64,000 nt of DNA, taken from positions 9,415,476 to 9,479,475 of the forward strand of contig NC_072467.1 of assembly GCF_027596085.1 (NCBI RefSeq). The letters run 5' to 3'. A program made the position numbers and the translations under genes. Within the stretch, counting starts at the first letter, position 1. Each line of letters begins with the position of its first letter. The stretch is from Anoplopoma fimbria. Its lineage: Eukaryota; Chordata; Actinopteri; Perciformes; Anoplopomatidae. This document shows positions 26,160 to 38,732 of the stretch, in pieces. The notes beneath the pieces were generated by a model. The model saw nothing but the letters and a program-made list of their open reading frames with translations, did not search any database and was not told the origin of the DNA.

Positions 26160-27340
26160 TGTTAGCAGCGGATAATGCAGCTCTAAAGCCTCTTGTGTAA
26201 GAGACCTGGTCACCGAGGAGGGGGGGGGAGACGGGGAATGACGTAAGTGTCCTCCCGTTCTTCCTTCCTTTCTCCCCTGATCTCTGATCCTGAGCTCTGG
26301 GGAGGTCAGCGGAGCAGATCCACTGACCCTAATTCCTTAAGGAAAGGTTTCCTGAGAAGATTCGCCGACCGCTCCGCGCTCCCTTTTTGGCGGCTGACCT
26401 GGAAAAGGCACAGAAGGCAGCTGACGTAGACGGAGGCTGCCTGTTTTGTAGAGGATTCAGACAAGGCGCTGAAGGGCCTGATCTGCCTCCCCTGGCCTTT
26501 TTTTCTTTTTGATCTGATGAAGGACACGGCTCCATCTGTTTCCTGCTCCCGAGGGCTGTGGGCATTCACATCGGATGAAGACAAATGAATAAACAGAAGG
26601 ATGAGTCACGGCTTTTTTTCTCTCTCCGTGTTATGACAAGCACTTCTGCTGGAGTGCGTGAGCCTGGAAATATTGGCATGTTTGTTAAATGACTGCACAC
26701 AAACAGTAGACAGTTCTGCTGACAACATTTTGGGTCTTTAGCTGTTTACCGATTCAACATCGGCGCGTTGACTCGCGAGCTTCCATTGTTTGCTCCGTCA
26801 ATAAACAAGCCAACTCAAAATGTAGGACGTGAATGCTCGGCGCGTTCTCCACAGGAAGCCCGTGTCTCCCCTACATCCACCTCCGCACTCAAACCCATCA
26901 GTCTCCTTTCTCTGTGCTCCGTCCTCTTGTCTGTCTTCCTCCAGCACCTGTCAGCTCCATTGTCCTCCCCTGAAGACGAGTAAAACCCATCCAGGCATGC
27001 TCCTGCGACCTTTTTCAATGGCCCTCTCCCAACGGGGCCGGTGCCTTTGTTCCTGGAGCCTTTCTTACCAGGTTTTTAGGGGCAATCAGCAAGGGGGCAT
27101 CCGTCTTCCCATTGAGGGAGGCGTGGTGTTCGCTGCTTGCCGGGTGCGATAAAGGACCACACATGGTTGTGCTCGAGCAGCTCACCAAGACCTGCTGCTT
27201 CGGTGCGTGGGCCCCTCCGCACTGCATCCTCTCCCTCCAACCGACCCATAGAGTGCTCCTCTCTTCTCAGCCTTTTTGTCAGGGCCCTTTCACTTAGCCT
27301 GAGCTCTGCCGGGCCCTTTGTCCTCGGATCTGGGGGCCCG
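26160..27340. other. GC-richer block in intron 1 with CRE-like motifs
   Basis: Clearly more GC-rich and CpG-containing than its surroundings. TGACGTAA lies at 26239-26246 and CTGACGTA at about 26421-26428. Several short open frames overlap on both strands, which is what low stop-codon density gives; none has a recognisable domain. It could be an enhancer, an alternative promoter or just compositional variation. Confidence 0.3.
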
Positions 27341-30300
27341 GTGCCTCAGCGTCCACTCCCTCAGCTTTGTTCCCTCCACCTACAATATGCCACCAACAAG
27401 TATTCCAGAAATGCACTGAATGCAAGTCTTTCTGTCAGTGTGAATGTGCCTAAGTAAAGACGGATAGAGGGGGGGGTTGATTTCATGTTGCTCTGGAGGT
27501 TTCGCTGACGATGTGGGCAGCTTTATTGAGCTGATGATGTGGATAAATTCATTTTGGGGGGGAAAAAATCCTAGCATTCTTTGCTTTTTTAAGTTTTTTT
27601 TAAATAAGATTCTTGCTTTAAGTAGTTAATTAGTTAAAATGTTTCCTTAGTAATAGTTTTAAGTGGTACAGTTTCTTGAATTTAAAGTGTTATTAGTGAA
27701 TTAAAGTATGGTTTTAATGGCAGACAACTCAGAAATAGAGAGCAGACCTCGGTCCCAGAAGTCTCCAGCGGTTGAGTTACCTCCATCACAGACCACATGA
27801 AATCCCATCCCAGAAAGGGCTTTTGTTGATCAGACTTGTAGACATATTTATCATAGTTGACTGAATTACAGAGCCCAAAAAACAGTCGTCAGAAGTCTGG
27901 ATACCACACTAAAAACGTAATATATGTCCCTCTTTCTTCATGTCCACTAACTGACTTTGCATCAATAAATCTTTATATGCAAGGCTTATTAAGTTTCTTT
28001 TTTTATCTGTAGAGTGGAGCTTTTTGATGTTTGACACACATGTCAGTGAGGTTTCTTTCTTCTCTCTTTCATTATACTGGAGGCCTCGCTAATTTAGAAA
28101 ACTTCTGTCGAGGCCCGTGGCGATGGTACCACCCTCACACTTTATTAACATGAGGCATGTCGGATGGTAATGATGTAAATTTAATGAAATCCCCATTCAT
28201 CTTGCACTAGGATTTCATAGTCACTATTTTAAACTATAAAAGGGATGTCATTTTATATACCTCATGAAATCACTCAGCTCTGGTTTACCATACACTTGGC
28301 AGTGATTTGTTGGTGCTGCCATGCTGCCTGCGCAGACCTCCAGGACTGAAGCGTAACATTCAGTTGATAATGCCTTCGTTCAAGTAATAACTTCTCTGCA
28401 CCACATGGTCCTTTGTTGTTTTGCTGCTAACCAGGAATACAGCATGGGGAAACATCAAAGGGAAGCCGCTACCTCTAGGTTAACCTTACCAGAGGTCTTG
28501 AATTATTATTTTTTTTCTCCCCTGTTTCACTCATTCAGGTCAGTGTACTGCCTGTAGTATTTGAAAAAGTTATTTCAGTCCAAGTTTTTGAGGTATCGCT
28601 GGGTTGAAAAGTTTCCATCTGCAGAGCTGGCTTAGATTATTTTCATAATATCTATCTGACCCGTGTAAAATTTTCAAACTTCTTTACTGAGCTTCATTTT
28701 ATTGCCACTAACTCTCTGTAACATCAGATCTTGGGCTTGCCAAACTTTTACAACCCCTCATCAAAAAAATACGAGCTTCAAAACCTCTGAGGCCAGTGTG
28801 CCGCCCATACTTCATTTGTAACAGGAATTCCAAAAAATGTTATGCTACTCAGAGCACGGACCAAATTCAAAATGTCAGCGCATGATCAGTATTTCATCTC
28901 CACCTGGGACTGTTTCTGAATTTTAACACCAGCCTCTCTGGGAAATATTGAAATTGAGCTACTCTCCCTATGGAGTCACATGACTGTGATCATTTACGCC
29001 GGCCAATTAGGAATGGGAAAACAAGCAGCTGTCTATTTAACAGCCAGGCCTGCCCTGAGGACACAGAAACTATGGATTTGCTGCTGTGATACCTGCTTTC
29101 AGATGCAGACCAAACACATTGATTTCTGCCCGCTTTATCCAATTGATTCTGTTCACTTCATCCCACAGTAATTCAAAGCTGATTATACAGTGTCATCACC
29201 ATGGACAGTTCTTCTGTATGTTGTTATTAATATTTGAATTCTTGTGTTGTGTATATTGTACAATGTGGCATTTTGTAAGCCCAAAATGGTTTTAGAAAAT
29301 CCAATAGTGCTGACTGTTGCAGTATATGTTGTGTCTTAGTTTGGAATTCAATTTAGCTCCACAATGGGGAAACTGAAGGAAATTGCCTGTGTATGTTATT
29401 GACTCAGAGCACGAGATTAGCTTGGGGGGAAGTCTTTTGTGGTGCAGTGACGGGGCTGGCAATACAATAGTGAGAAGACATGAAGACACAGGAGGAAACA
29501 TTATGGTTTTTCTATTTTTTGTCCTTCTCAGGGCACAAAGACTTATTAATAGATAGACGGACTGGAATTTGTAACAGTAAAATGTCAGATTTGTACACTT
29601 GGTGTTGTAATTTTACCTTCCCTTTGTCATCAGTTGACTCTGTTAATTTTTTTTATATACTGTTCATACTGTATATGTGACATTCGTCTGAAATGGAGGG
29701 CAAAGAGTTATGATTCGAACACATGGTATCAACTTCTGTGTTTACTTGTGTTGATTTATGTATTTCAGAGATTCTACACTTTCTAAATGGAAAACTAGGA
29801 GTAAAGCCACAGTCAGTAAAGATCACAGGCACAGAGGAGGTGCGGTTTGTGTGATTTGGTGGCCATAAACTTTCAAATGCGTAAATGAGCTCCTTCGCAA
29901 AATTGCAAATTGACACCATGTGGAAGACAAAGCATTTTAAAACACATAAGAGGCAATTTTCTGTTCCTCTTGGACATGTTTATAGGTTAACAAGTCAATG
30001 TCTCACGCAAGTCCAACTTTTTCAGTAGCACATTTAAACACTGTTTTCCAAAGGGTAGCCTAAAGTAAAAGTGATCTTTCATCTCATTTTGTAACATATA
30101 AGCATCAACCCCCTAGAGCCTCCTAGAGTTCTCTTTTTCCAGTTTAAGTTCAAATAAATGCCAGATTAGTGTCGCGCCTTAGACCTGATTTCCTCCCTGT
30201 TTACCAGCTCACATTGGCCCTGACTATCTGAGATCAAGCAATAAGTTAATGAGGCAGCAATATCAGCTATCAGATGTTGCATCAGTCCGGTCTGTCATAG

Positions 30301-30596
30301 AAAGACCTCGCTGATCCCTGAAGGAACACCACCCACCCCCCCCTCCGGCCCTTTCACTGACAACCGCCACACACACTCACATGGCTGTCGATGGGGGCCC
30401 TCGATTTCTGTGTGAGCAGACTACATGTGCCTTCAATTAGGGCCTGGAACTGGAGCCCAAATGGAAGAGCAAAAAAAAAAAAAAAAAAGGGCCGGGGCTG
30501 AGAGCCGTGTGAGAACACTGGCCTGTTGTGATAGCATCTAATGAGATCACTCAGAGCTGCATCCTTGAACGCTGCCATTCATTAATGTAATGATTC

Positions 30597-30617
30597 TTTG
30601 TGTGTGCGCGCGCGTGT
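30597..30617. repeat. Alternating purine-pyrimidine tract (TG)n(CG)n
   Basis: TTTGTGTGTGCGCGCGCGTG-type tract. Alternating TG/CG is the classical Z-DNA-prone composition. Confidence 0.7.
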
Positions 30618-32313
30618 TCCAATTCATCCAACTGAGCTTTCATGCTGTGTTGTGGTTTCTGCCTTGTGGTGAGCAGATAGAAGCAACAATAAGCCTGCAT
30701 TAGAGGTCTATATGAAGCTAATGACGGTAAGAACTGAGCAAAGTAATCAATTGATCCCCTTCTCCTGGTCTCCATCTGCCTTTCCCTTGTGCTGTTAGTG
30801 CCTGTGGCTCTCATACTTTGTTTGTTTGATTGATTGCACAGGGCTTCTCGAAAATAGCCACTAATCTCAACGCCTGCAGGAAGACGAGCACCCCGGAGTC
30901 CTCCTGCACTCCGGCAGCATCTTCATATTTAATCAGAAGAGCCTTGTAGCTGTGAGGAGAACTGGGATGAAGCACAGCTGTTTCAAATGCTGCAGATATA
31001 AGATGGTCGGGGCACTAAAGATGTCTTCTCCTTTCTGCACCAGTGGCATTCTCAAAGGCGCTTCCTGCACTTAAGCCTCCATGCAATAAACATCAGTGAG
31101 CGGAGGCCCGGGCGTTGACTTGCCATGGTACAGGCTCATCCTTCAGGGCTGCTGTGCCTCGTAAAGCCCCGCCATGCAGAAAGGTTTGGGAAGAAGGATG
31201 GCAAAATGTCGGACAGACGGTCTGCCGCTCGTTCCTTAAGCTCTGGCTTGCGCAAGATTTTTCCGTCCCACTCTCCCATCGGGCGAGGGTCTTGCTGGAC
31301 CTCTCCATGTGTCATCATCCTCCGAGGCCTAAATCAGAACTCCTAAACGGCCCAGTGGTGGGACAGGCCGGATCGGTCTTGCACCCTACATGGCCATAAG
31401 CCCAGGAAGGATGAAGGATGGCCTCCCCCCTGCATTGATCTCCCTCTCCATGTGAATGAGAAGCACTCTAAACAGGAGAGGAGGAACAAATCAAACAAAT
31501 TTATTACCACATGGCTGAAAAGGTCAGAGCGTGACAAAAGCCCTCCTGTTGTGAGGATGAGTGCCGTGGAGTGGCCCCCTCCGAACAGAGCCTGGGTGAC
31601 CGTCGCAGCATTAGACACGGGTCAGGCTGAGGGGAAACACGGAGGTACGACTAGCTTGAGAACAAAGACCTTGTTCTTCATTCGTGTTGAGCTGTGACGT
31701 TCATTTAATAAAAACCTGTGTGGTTAAATGTTCCACTTAAGTGTTAAAGTGGATAAAAAGCCTAACGAGACACTGACAAAATAGATTTTTCAATTGGGTG
31801 ACCATAATGTGACCATTTTAACAAATTGCCAATTCTTAAACAGTTAATAAGAATATTTAAGATTGGAAGAAATGTACTTCTTCGTAATTGTAATATAGCG
31901 TTTACAAGTGATTATTTTTTAACTTAATTAACCTAACTTGATTGTATTTTTAGCTTTTATTCTAAGAATTATGAATCAGGGATTTTGCAGCTTGTTCTGC
32001 TTCCTTTATTATTTATTTTTAATCATTTACCTGCATTATTAAAACTTTTGTTGGCCTATGTCAGTCTGTGGGTCATGGTTCCCCTCTTAGTTCAGACTGA
32101 TATATCTCAAAATCTTTTGGAGGAATTGCTTCGAAAGCATACAGGTGCTTACTCCAACATCAACATGTGCACGGTAGGGCTTCCATTTATATTTCACGCT
32201 TCTCTTGTGAAAACCATCTGATGGAAAGTTCTTACCTCTGACTGCCCACCACAATTTCCCAATGAGGCAGCCTGTTAAAGATGGAAGTAGTGACAGATAC
32301 AAAGATATAAGAA

Positions 32314-32315
<2 letters not shown>

Positions 32316-32402
<87 letters not shown>

Positions 32403-32434
32403 CAAAGTGTGTGTGTGTGTGTGTGTGTGTGTGT
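32316..32434. repeat. Long (GT)n microsatellite, compound
   Basis: An 85-base pure GT run, a short AACAAA interruption, then 28 more bases of GT. This is the longest simple repeat in the window. Confidence 0.98.
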
Positions 32435-34529
32435 CCTAAAGGAGTGACCCAGCAGCCATGCTGACAGATTTACTGGATCCAATAATCAGTGCATATCACC
32501 CTGCTGTGCTGTGCACATGCAGCTCCTGTAATTGGCTCTTACACCTGGAGTCGCCATTAAACATCAGACAACTTTACACTTTGACATTTAGGTGATTGAC
32601 TCCCAACACTCCTGACTTGGACAGCGATCAACAGGCTTTTCTCAACATTTGCTTTAGCATGGGGAGTTGCAATAACATTCTTAACCATTGTTGAAATATA
32701 GTTTTGGATTCTTTATCCTTCAAAATGTTATTTAAGTGTGTTTTAAATTGTTTTGATGTCTAGTTGGTCGGGAAGTAATAGACACAGACTTCCAGACAGC
32801 TCCATCAAGGCCTTTTCTGGACATTAGAGGTTTGAGCAGGACTCATACGTGCCCCTGGCAACTTAACAACATGGGATTTAATGCCTGGCTGCCAGGATTC
32901 CTGCTCTGCCAGCCCGGGTTGGCTGGATAGAAGTGTGGCTCACTGGTTGGTTGGTTTGCTGGCTGACTGGTTAGCTCTCCTGGATCAGCATTCAGGTCAT
33001 GCCCTACTGTGCCCATCCCGTACTGCACAAAGGGCTGATCAGGGATGCTAGACAGCAGGCACGGGCATTCACCGAGCTAATACACATTGCGGTGCTGGAC
33101 GGGCAGGCCCCGCTCCAGACTCAGAGTCTCAGTGTCCCAGTGTTTGCTTGTCTACTGTGGCTTGAAATGGAGTGAGAGTGCATGACTGTGCCAGTGGAGC
33201 AATGAAAATCTCCCCCTGAGGGGAAGACTTATTCCACTTAGGGAATGCAGCTGGATGAATTGGACACAGTGTTGCATGTTGCACTCTGAACACTTTGAGT
33301 ACTTAGTGAGATTCCTTTTTGTGCATTTTACATGCAAGCAGGTTTGCAATGTGATAATGAATGTTACACAAACAGACACTCAACACTTTTACAAAAAAAG
33401 GTTTTATTGTTAGGAAGTGTTTTTATCTTGATTGAATGCATAAGTTGCAACCTGAAGAAAGGTACTCCCATACAAAACTAGGTATTTTTAACATATTGTA
33501 CATATACTAACATATTTTCAATATGTAAAAGTCACAAGAATGCATTTAAACATTTGATTTCAGAGACCCGGGTTGTTTTCAAAATCCTCCCTATTTTGGA
33601 TATCTCAGTGTTGACACTTATGCCTCAAACCATTACACCACATCAAACTGTATAAAGATACAAATTTAGAAGAATCAGGTAGAGTTAAAGTGGCTACTGT
33701 GCTGTTGTGGAAGAATATTGAAGGGAAGAATTGCTCAATTAGGAGTACAGAGTGAATGCAGTGTAGATTCACAATTAAATAATGACCTTTATCCTGATTG
33801 TCCATCGCAACAATGTCATCCATCTTTACTCCCTTGCCTTTCATCAATTACAATGATGGAGTGAAGGCATCACACAGCCAGGGATAACAGTATAACAGCC
33901 TCCGCTTCATTTGCTCCAAGGAATGGTGAACAGGATTGCTTACATTTTTTTCTAGCACAGTTAGTTTGACAGGAAAAAATATATAAATGTTATATTTATC
34001 ACTAAGACATTTGCAGAACAGGTTATTTTATGGTAATAGATTAAGATTTAATAGCATGAGATATTTCCTCTGCCTAAATACCAAAATAAAATTGTCGTAC
34101 AAAAAAAATCTATCTTTCATAAAAAATATCCTCTTCAATGGTTCCCTGAGGCTGTTTTCTTTTATTAAGAGCTTTTATTATAGGTTTACTAATCACACAT
34201 GTCCAAAGGAAGAAAGCAGCCATTCATTCTTGACAATAGGGATTTTACGGCGGCCTCAGTGGTGGTGTGCTCTCTACAGTGAGCGACCCCACAACCACTT
34301 TCTCTGTTTGTCCTCTACAGCCTCCCTCATCATTCATTGCCCTCTTGTTCAAGCTAGAAAATATCAAAACATTCAGTGACACTGTGATAATGGAGTTATT
34401 AATCACATTTTAGCCAGAAAATGCAGAAACAGAGTTTTGAATATTAGCCAAAAATAATTTGGACCTTTTCTCCATGCTAAATGGGACCCAGGTTATATTT
34501 TTTCTCCCTGGCTGAGCTGGTCTTAAAAT

Positions 34530-34760
34530 GTTAACACTTGATTACAATTTATCTTGTTTGGCATGCATTGCCTTTGGCTGTTGGGACTCATCCATATCCC
34601 CGAGTTTTAGCAGGCTATTGGTAACAATGGTTTAATTTTCTCTCATTTGGCAAGTTATTAACTCGTGTTTGTGCATTTTCATCTCCATCACCCTCATTAA
34701 TAATTTATGTATTCAAATGAGCTTATTGAGAGTTGGGTTGTTTTTTCCAATGACATTGAA
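34530..34760. promoter_or_regulatory. Candidate conserved non-coding element
   Basis: Unique-looking AT-rich stretch with clustered homeodomain-type cores (ATTA/TAAT, AATAATTTAT) and a SOX-like AACAATGG at about 34623. It also holds repeated CATTTG/CAAATG motifs, and no simple repeat or known transposon. The call is by appearance only. Confidence 0.25.
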
Positions 34761-35854
34761 TACATTAATCACAGCAGCCTTATTTATCTTTCATTTCCCG
34801 AAAAGACAATATTTGGTTAAAAAGGCTGTTACAATTTTTTTCTAAAAGATGTTATTTAAAATATATTTCCTTAGTTGTTCAACTTATTAGTGAAGAAAAC
34901 CAATAGAATATTTGCTCTTAGACATAGGAGTATACTTTTTTTTTCCTTTATTAGGTACCATATAAGTGCGGTGGAGATATGCCATTAATGGTCAGCTAGC
35001 ATGCCCATGGGGAGAAACATTAGACAAAAGAGCTTTCCGGAAACACTGAGCGGACTACCCGGTGTCTCTGTGGGCAGCCTAAATATACCACTGTGCCTCT
35101 TTCAGATATTGAAGCTGGGTGATGACATACAGTTGGCAGACCTTCGATCACTTTCTCCCAAACTCCCACCAGAGTTGATTTTCTTTTCATATGCTGTCAC
35201 AAATGGAAATCTTTATATGCCGTGTGTTTTAAAGGGCTGACTTTCTCCTCAGTGTTTTAATATCCAAACAAGTTAGTCTTGTACCAATATTGAATGTCCT
35301 GCAGTTCACTCTGATATTTTCAGCCACACTAAGTGTCTCTTACTTCCTAATAGACCGTATGCTTTCCCCTTGTGTGATTTGCATATAGACGCCCCAGCAT
35401 ATGCATTCTTTGGTGAGAATAAATTGCCTATTCTTTCGAGAATTTCCAAAATCTTTTATTCTGTTCATATGGCTCCATTTCACTCACAGCTTCATCTCAA
35501 ATTCATGGAGTACTTGTATAGGGGAAAATCCTCAAGACCTGTCCTTGGTTTTCAATCTCTGTTCTAATATCCAGTCTCATCTCCTGTGTGTGCACCCACT
35601 GCATAGACGCCAATCAATCTCCAATTTTAGATAGCCTCTTTCCCTGGGATCCTGTAGTCATTGCATTTCTCTCCACCCTGCTGGTGCATCCACATTATAG
35701 GTGAAACTGTTCCAGGGGTAAAGAGGTTAGCTCTCACATGATTATTTTTCATCCGAGGAGATAAGGGGGTAGCAGGAGCATTTGTCATGGAAATGCTTTT
35801 CAACTCAGCAAAAAGGGTTCAAGGTACGCCCACTTAGGAAATTGTTCTAGTCTG

Positions 35855-35960
35855 GCTTTATGATTACATTGTCGACAGCTCTGCGTGAGCAATTGTCCCT
35901 CATTAGAAGCTAATTTATGCAAATTGCTGAATTTCCTAGCACAGTAATAAAAGCAAGGAT
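35855..35960. promoter_or_regulatory. Candidate conserved non-coding element with octamer motif
   Basis: Contains CTCATTAGAAGCTAATTTAT followed by ATGCAAAT, a perfect POU octamer, with flanking TGATTACATTGTC. No repeat family was recognised. The regulatory role is inferred from motif density alone. Confidence 0.25.
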
Positions 35961-36471
35961 TTTCTTTTTAAGGCAAGGCATGACAATACAATTTTATACC
36001 AAAAATATAATAATTTGATCCCGAACAAAGAAAAATGTACACATGGGGCAGCCTTTTGAAGAAAAAAACTTGGAGAAATGGGCTATTTATAGTGTGCTTG
36101 CTTTCTGAAGTGGTGTGTAAAAATGATCTGTTTTGTGACGCTGTGAGAAGAGTTGGTCAGGCCTTCGATTTGAGCAACAGACCTTGTGTTGCCTTTGTTT
36201 TCTCTGTACACATTACTGGGGTCTCTGGGTTCACCACAGTTATTCCACTAAGTAGTATTTACTTACAAAGCATTATGCTCCTTGCATATTCCATACGGTA
36301 TCTACATCAGTAAACAAGCCTTAACTTATGTTATTTTAAACAAGGGCACATTTTTAGTTTCTGATTCAACCCCATGTTTCAGTCCACATTGTGACAGATT
36401 GAGATCCGGACAAGTTCCGGAGGAATAGAGGCCGGCAGCAAAAGGTAGATGATCGAGACGCAAACGTTTTT

Positions 36472-36654
36472 TCAGGGGCTCGGCTCTCTTGTTGGCCGCC
36501 ACACGATCCCCTCGTTCCTCTGGGAGTCGGCGTACAGGCGCGCGGTGGGGTTGAGGAATGTGCTCTCGGATGGAAAAGGTTTGCAGTCCAGAGAGAGGTC
36601 CTCCTCGCCTTCAGCTCTACTGAGAAATGGGCCCGGGCCGGCCGCAGAAACTCA
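36472..36654 (-). other. Coding-like minus-strand open frame, possible exon of unknown gene
   Basis: Read on the minus strand, a frame is open from a stop at 36652-36654 to a TGA at 36472-36474 and is GC-rich. It contains a 3' splice-site-like sequence (CCCATTTCTCAG, ending at 36620), after which a 148-base segment encodes RAEGEEDLSLDCKPFPSEST and continues through a segment with FLNPTARLYADSQRNEGIVW to the stop. The composition looks protein-like and C or G is frequent at third codon positions. I cannot assign a family, and no polyadenylation signal is seen nearby downstream. It could equally be a GC-rich non-coding element. Confidence 0.25.
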
Positions 36655-38732
36655 ATCCACCTCTCCAGCTGGCATCTCTGAGCTGTGTCTGATGATCGAG
36701 CCCTGCAGTTGATTAATGATTTGCCATAGATTGAGAAGACTGCCAACGACTAGTTGGACTATGATGCAGATGTGTTAATTCAGCTGTGGGTGTTTCCCAT
36801 TTAACCGCTCTGAGCAGTTGTTGCAGAGCGATTACGAGGTTCCACACCCCAACTCTTTTTCTGCATCCCTTGATTCTCTCTGCTTATCACCCCCAGTGCG
36901 TTAGGTGCTCGCCTGCCTCTGACGTAAAAGCAGGAGACCATCTGAGAGGTGAATTTCGTGCCCTGCGACTTAGTGAGCCAAGGCTGTAAACACAGTGGGC
37001 TTCTGAGTGAGTGGCACTGGCTTTCGTCTTTGCTTCGCTGCCAGAAAACTCTGGTGTGGTTTTGAGGCAATATATAATGTATCTGCCCTCGGTGGCTCCA
37101 CCGCGCTGTGCAGTGGAAAAAGAGCGCACTTGTCTCCAAAAACGGCTTTGAGATATAATTCAACCATAATGCCTCTTATGTGAGCATCTCGCAGCGAAAT
37201 GAAGATCTCACTTGACAAATGGGCCAGAGAAAATAAACCGGCATATCTGAGTCATGAAGTGGAGAGTTGGGGCTACCGACTCTTAAGCCGGCTGGTGGAG
37301 AGCTGGAGCCTCCGTCAGTCTGACTAGAGGAGCTAGAGAAACCCAATCATCTGTGCGCTGACATCCAAGGCATTTCTATTATATCCCAGCTGATTATTTC
37401 TATGCCTCTTCCAACATCCCGAGGCCAGGTAGTATTTATTTCCCTTAGATCCATCATAAGATGGGCTATTTCTGCTCACCTTTACTGGTAGTGAGAGGTT
37501 TCAGTTGCCAAAGTAAAGAGTTACGCCAAAGAGCTACGGAACAGCTGAGGGAACAGTGAATTACTCTTGAGTCAACTGCTTTTTATGTTTGTTTTTTTCT
37601 TCATTTTCCTCTTGTTAACGTTATTTCATGGATAAAAAAATTCTTGGCTCCCTCCCACCTTTTCTCCACCCGTCTCTCTTTTAACTGATTGAATGTTTTA
37701 ATTGTGACTAGCGTGAGGACACATTACAACCTGGTGCACTTAGCTTGTTATCAAGTATGTCCCATCTATCACACCTCTAATTACACCTTTGCTCTGCTTT
37801 TGCCAACCACCTTGTCTCTGCAGAGGCTCATTCTGTTGCCCTCAAATCATCAGCGCCACCGTCCCCCTTTTTTAAAGGCCTGTCGCTCCGTCAGACGCCT
37901 AATAATGGGGCAGAAGAGATAGGAAAAACATTTAACATTTAAGGACTCCTGAAGGGAGAAACAGGCCTTCTCTTTTTCCCATCCCTTGACCCCTGCTGGC
38001 ATTCCCCCTCAGCCACTGACACACACAGCTTGTGGCTGATGTAGCAGCATTAGGTTAGGTCACGCAGGTTCATCCCTGACAGAGGGGAGGTCAAAATGGC
38101 CCCTAACTTAGTGGCCATGCCTGCCAAGAAATCCTGGCGGTATGTACATTTGTAAATGTTTTTAACCACGGACATAGCCCTCCGCTTTGCACCACTGCTC
38201 CTTCGTCCCCAGGCAAACTCTGAGCTGCCATGTTGATTGTCACCACATGTCACCTTCTCTCCAAGCTGCAATTTGCCGACATGGCGTTCCCCTATTGCGT
38301 GCCCGTTTTTGTTGGTGGCTAAGGGTGTGGTGCTCTTGCTTAATCCCCACAGCTTCCACAGCTGTAAGAGCTGTGGCTGCTGCGGCTAAGCTGCCCAGAG
38401 CTTGAAGCTTGCCCTCTGATTTTCTGTTAGTGAATGCCACATGACCAAACTCTGTGAGCAAATGTAAAGTTTCATTCCACAGCAACTTGTATTTTCTGCT
38501 TAGTCTGCACTGGTAAAGAATAGCTATACATCCTCCACAGGGAATCAGCACTGCGTTGCCAGTAGAAATACTGTATACCATAAACACTGTGCTCAAACGT
38601 AGCATTTTATTGAATGTGGCAGGGCGTTGGTTAGGCAGTGAAACAGTGTGACAATAATTGAATTGACAGAAATACTGAAAAGTATCCAAAAGGCTTTTTT
38701 TAACCGTATTTCTTTTTTTGTTCTCTTTCCAG

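Larger units (their letters stand above)
1..38732 (+). other. tmtc2 intron 1, 3' part (no other gene supported)
   Basis: Everything before the acceptor at 38731-38732 is interpreted as intron 1. I looked for the first coding exon (start Met, about 28 residues, ending in Tyr-Asp-Asp with a split Ser codon) and saw no candidate, so it should lie upstream. TMTC2 is known to have a very long first intron in other vertebrates. Open frames here are short, overlap on both strands and show no recognisable domains. Stretches 300-850, 1500-2670, 3400-7030, 7220-15730, 16040-18190, 19660-21780, 22240-24890, 25000-32310 and 32440-38730 show only unassigned AT-rich DNA, apart from the items listed separately. 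Confidence 0.8.

Noticed and set aside
32087..32482. 131-codon minus-strand frame with Thr-His repeats
   Set aside because: Pure translation of the (GT)n microsatellite.
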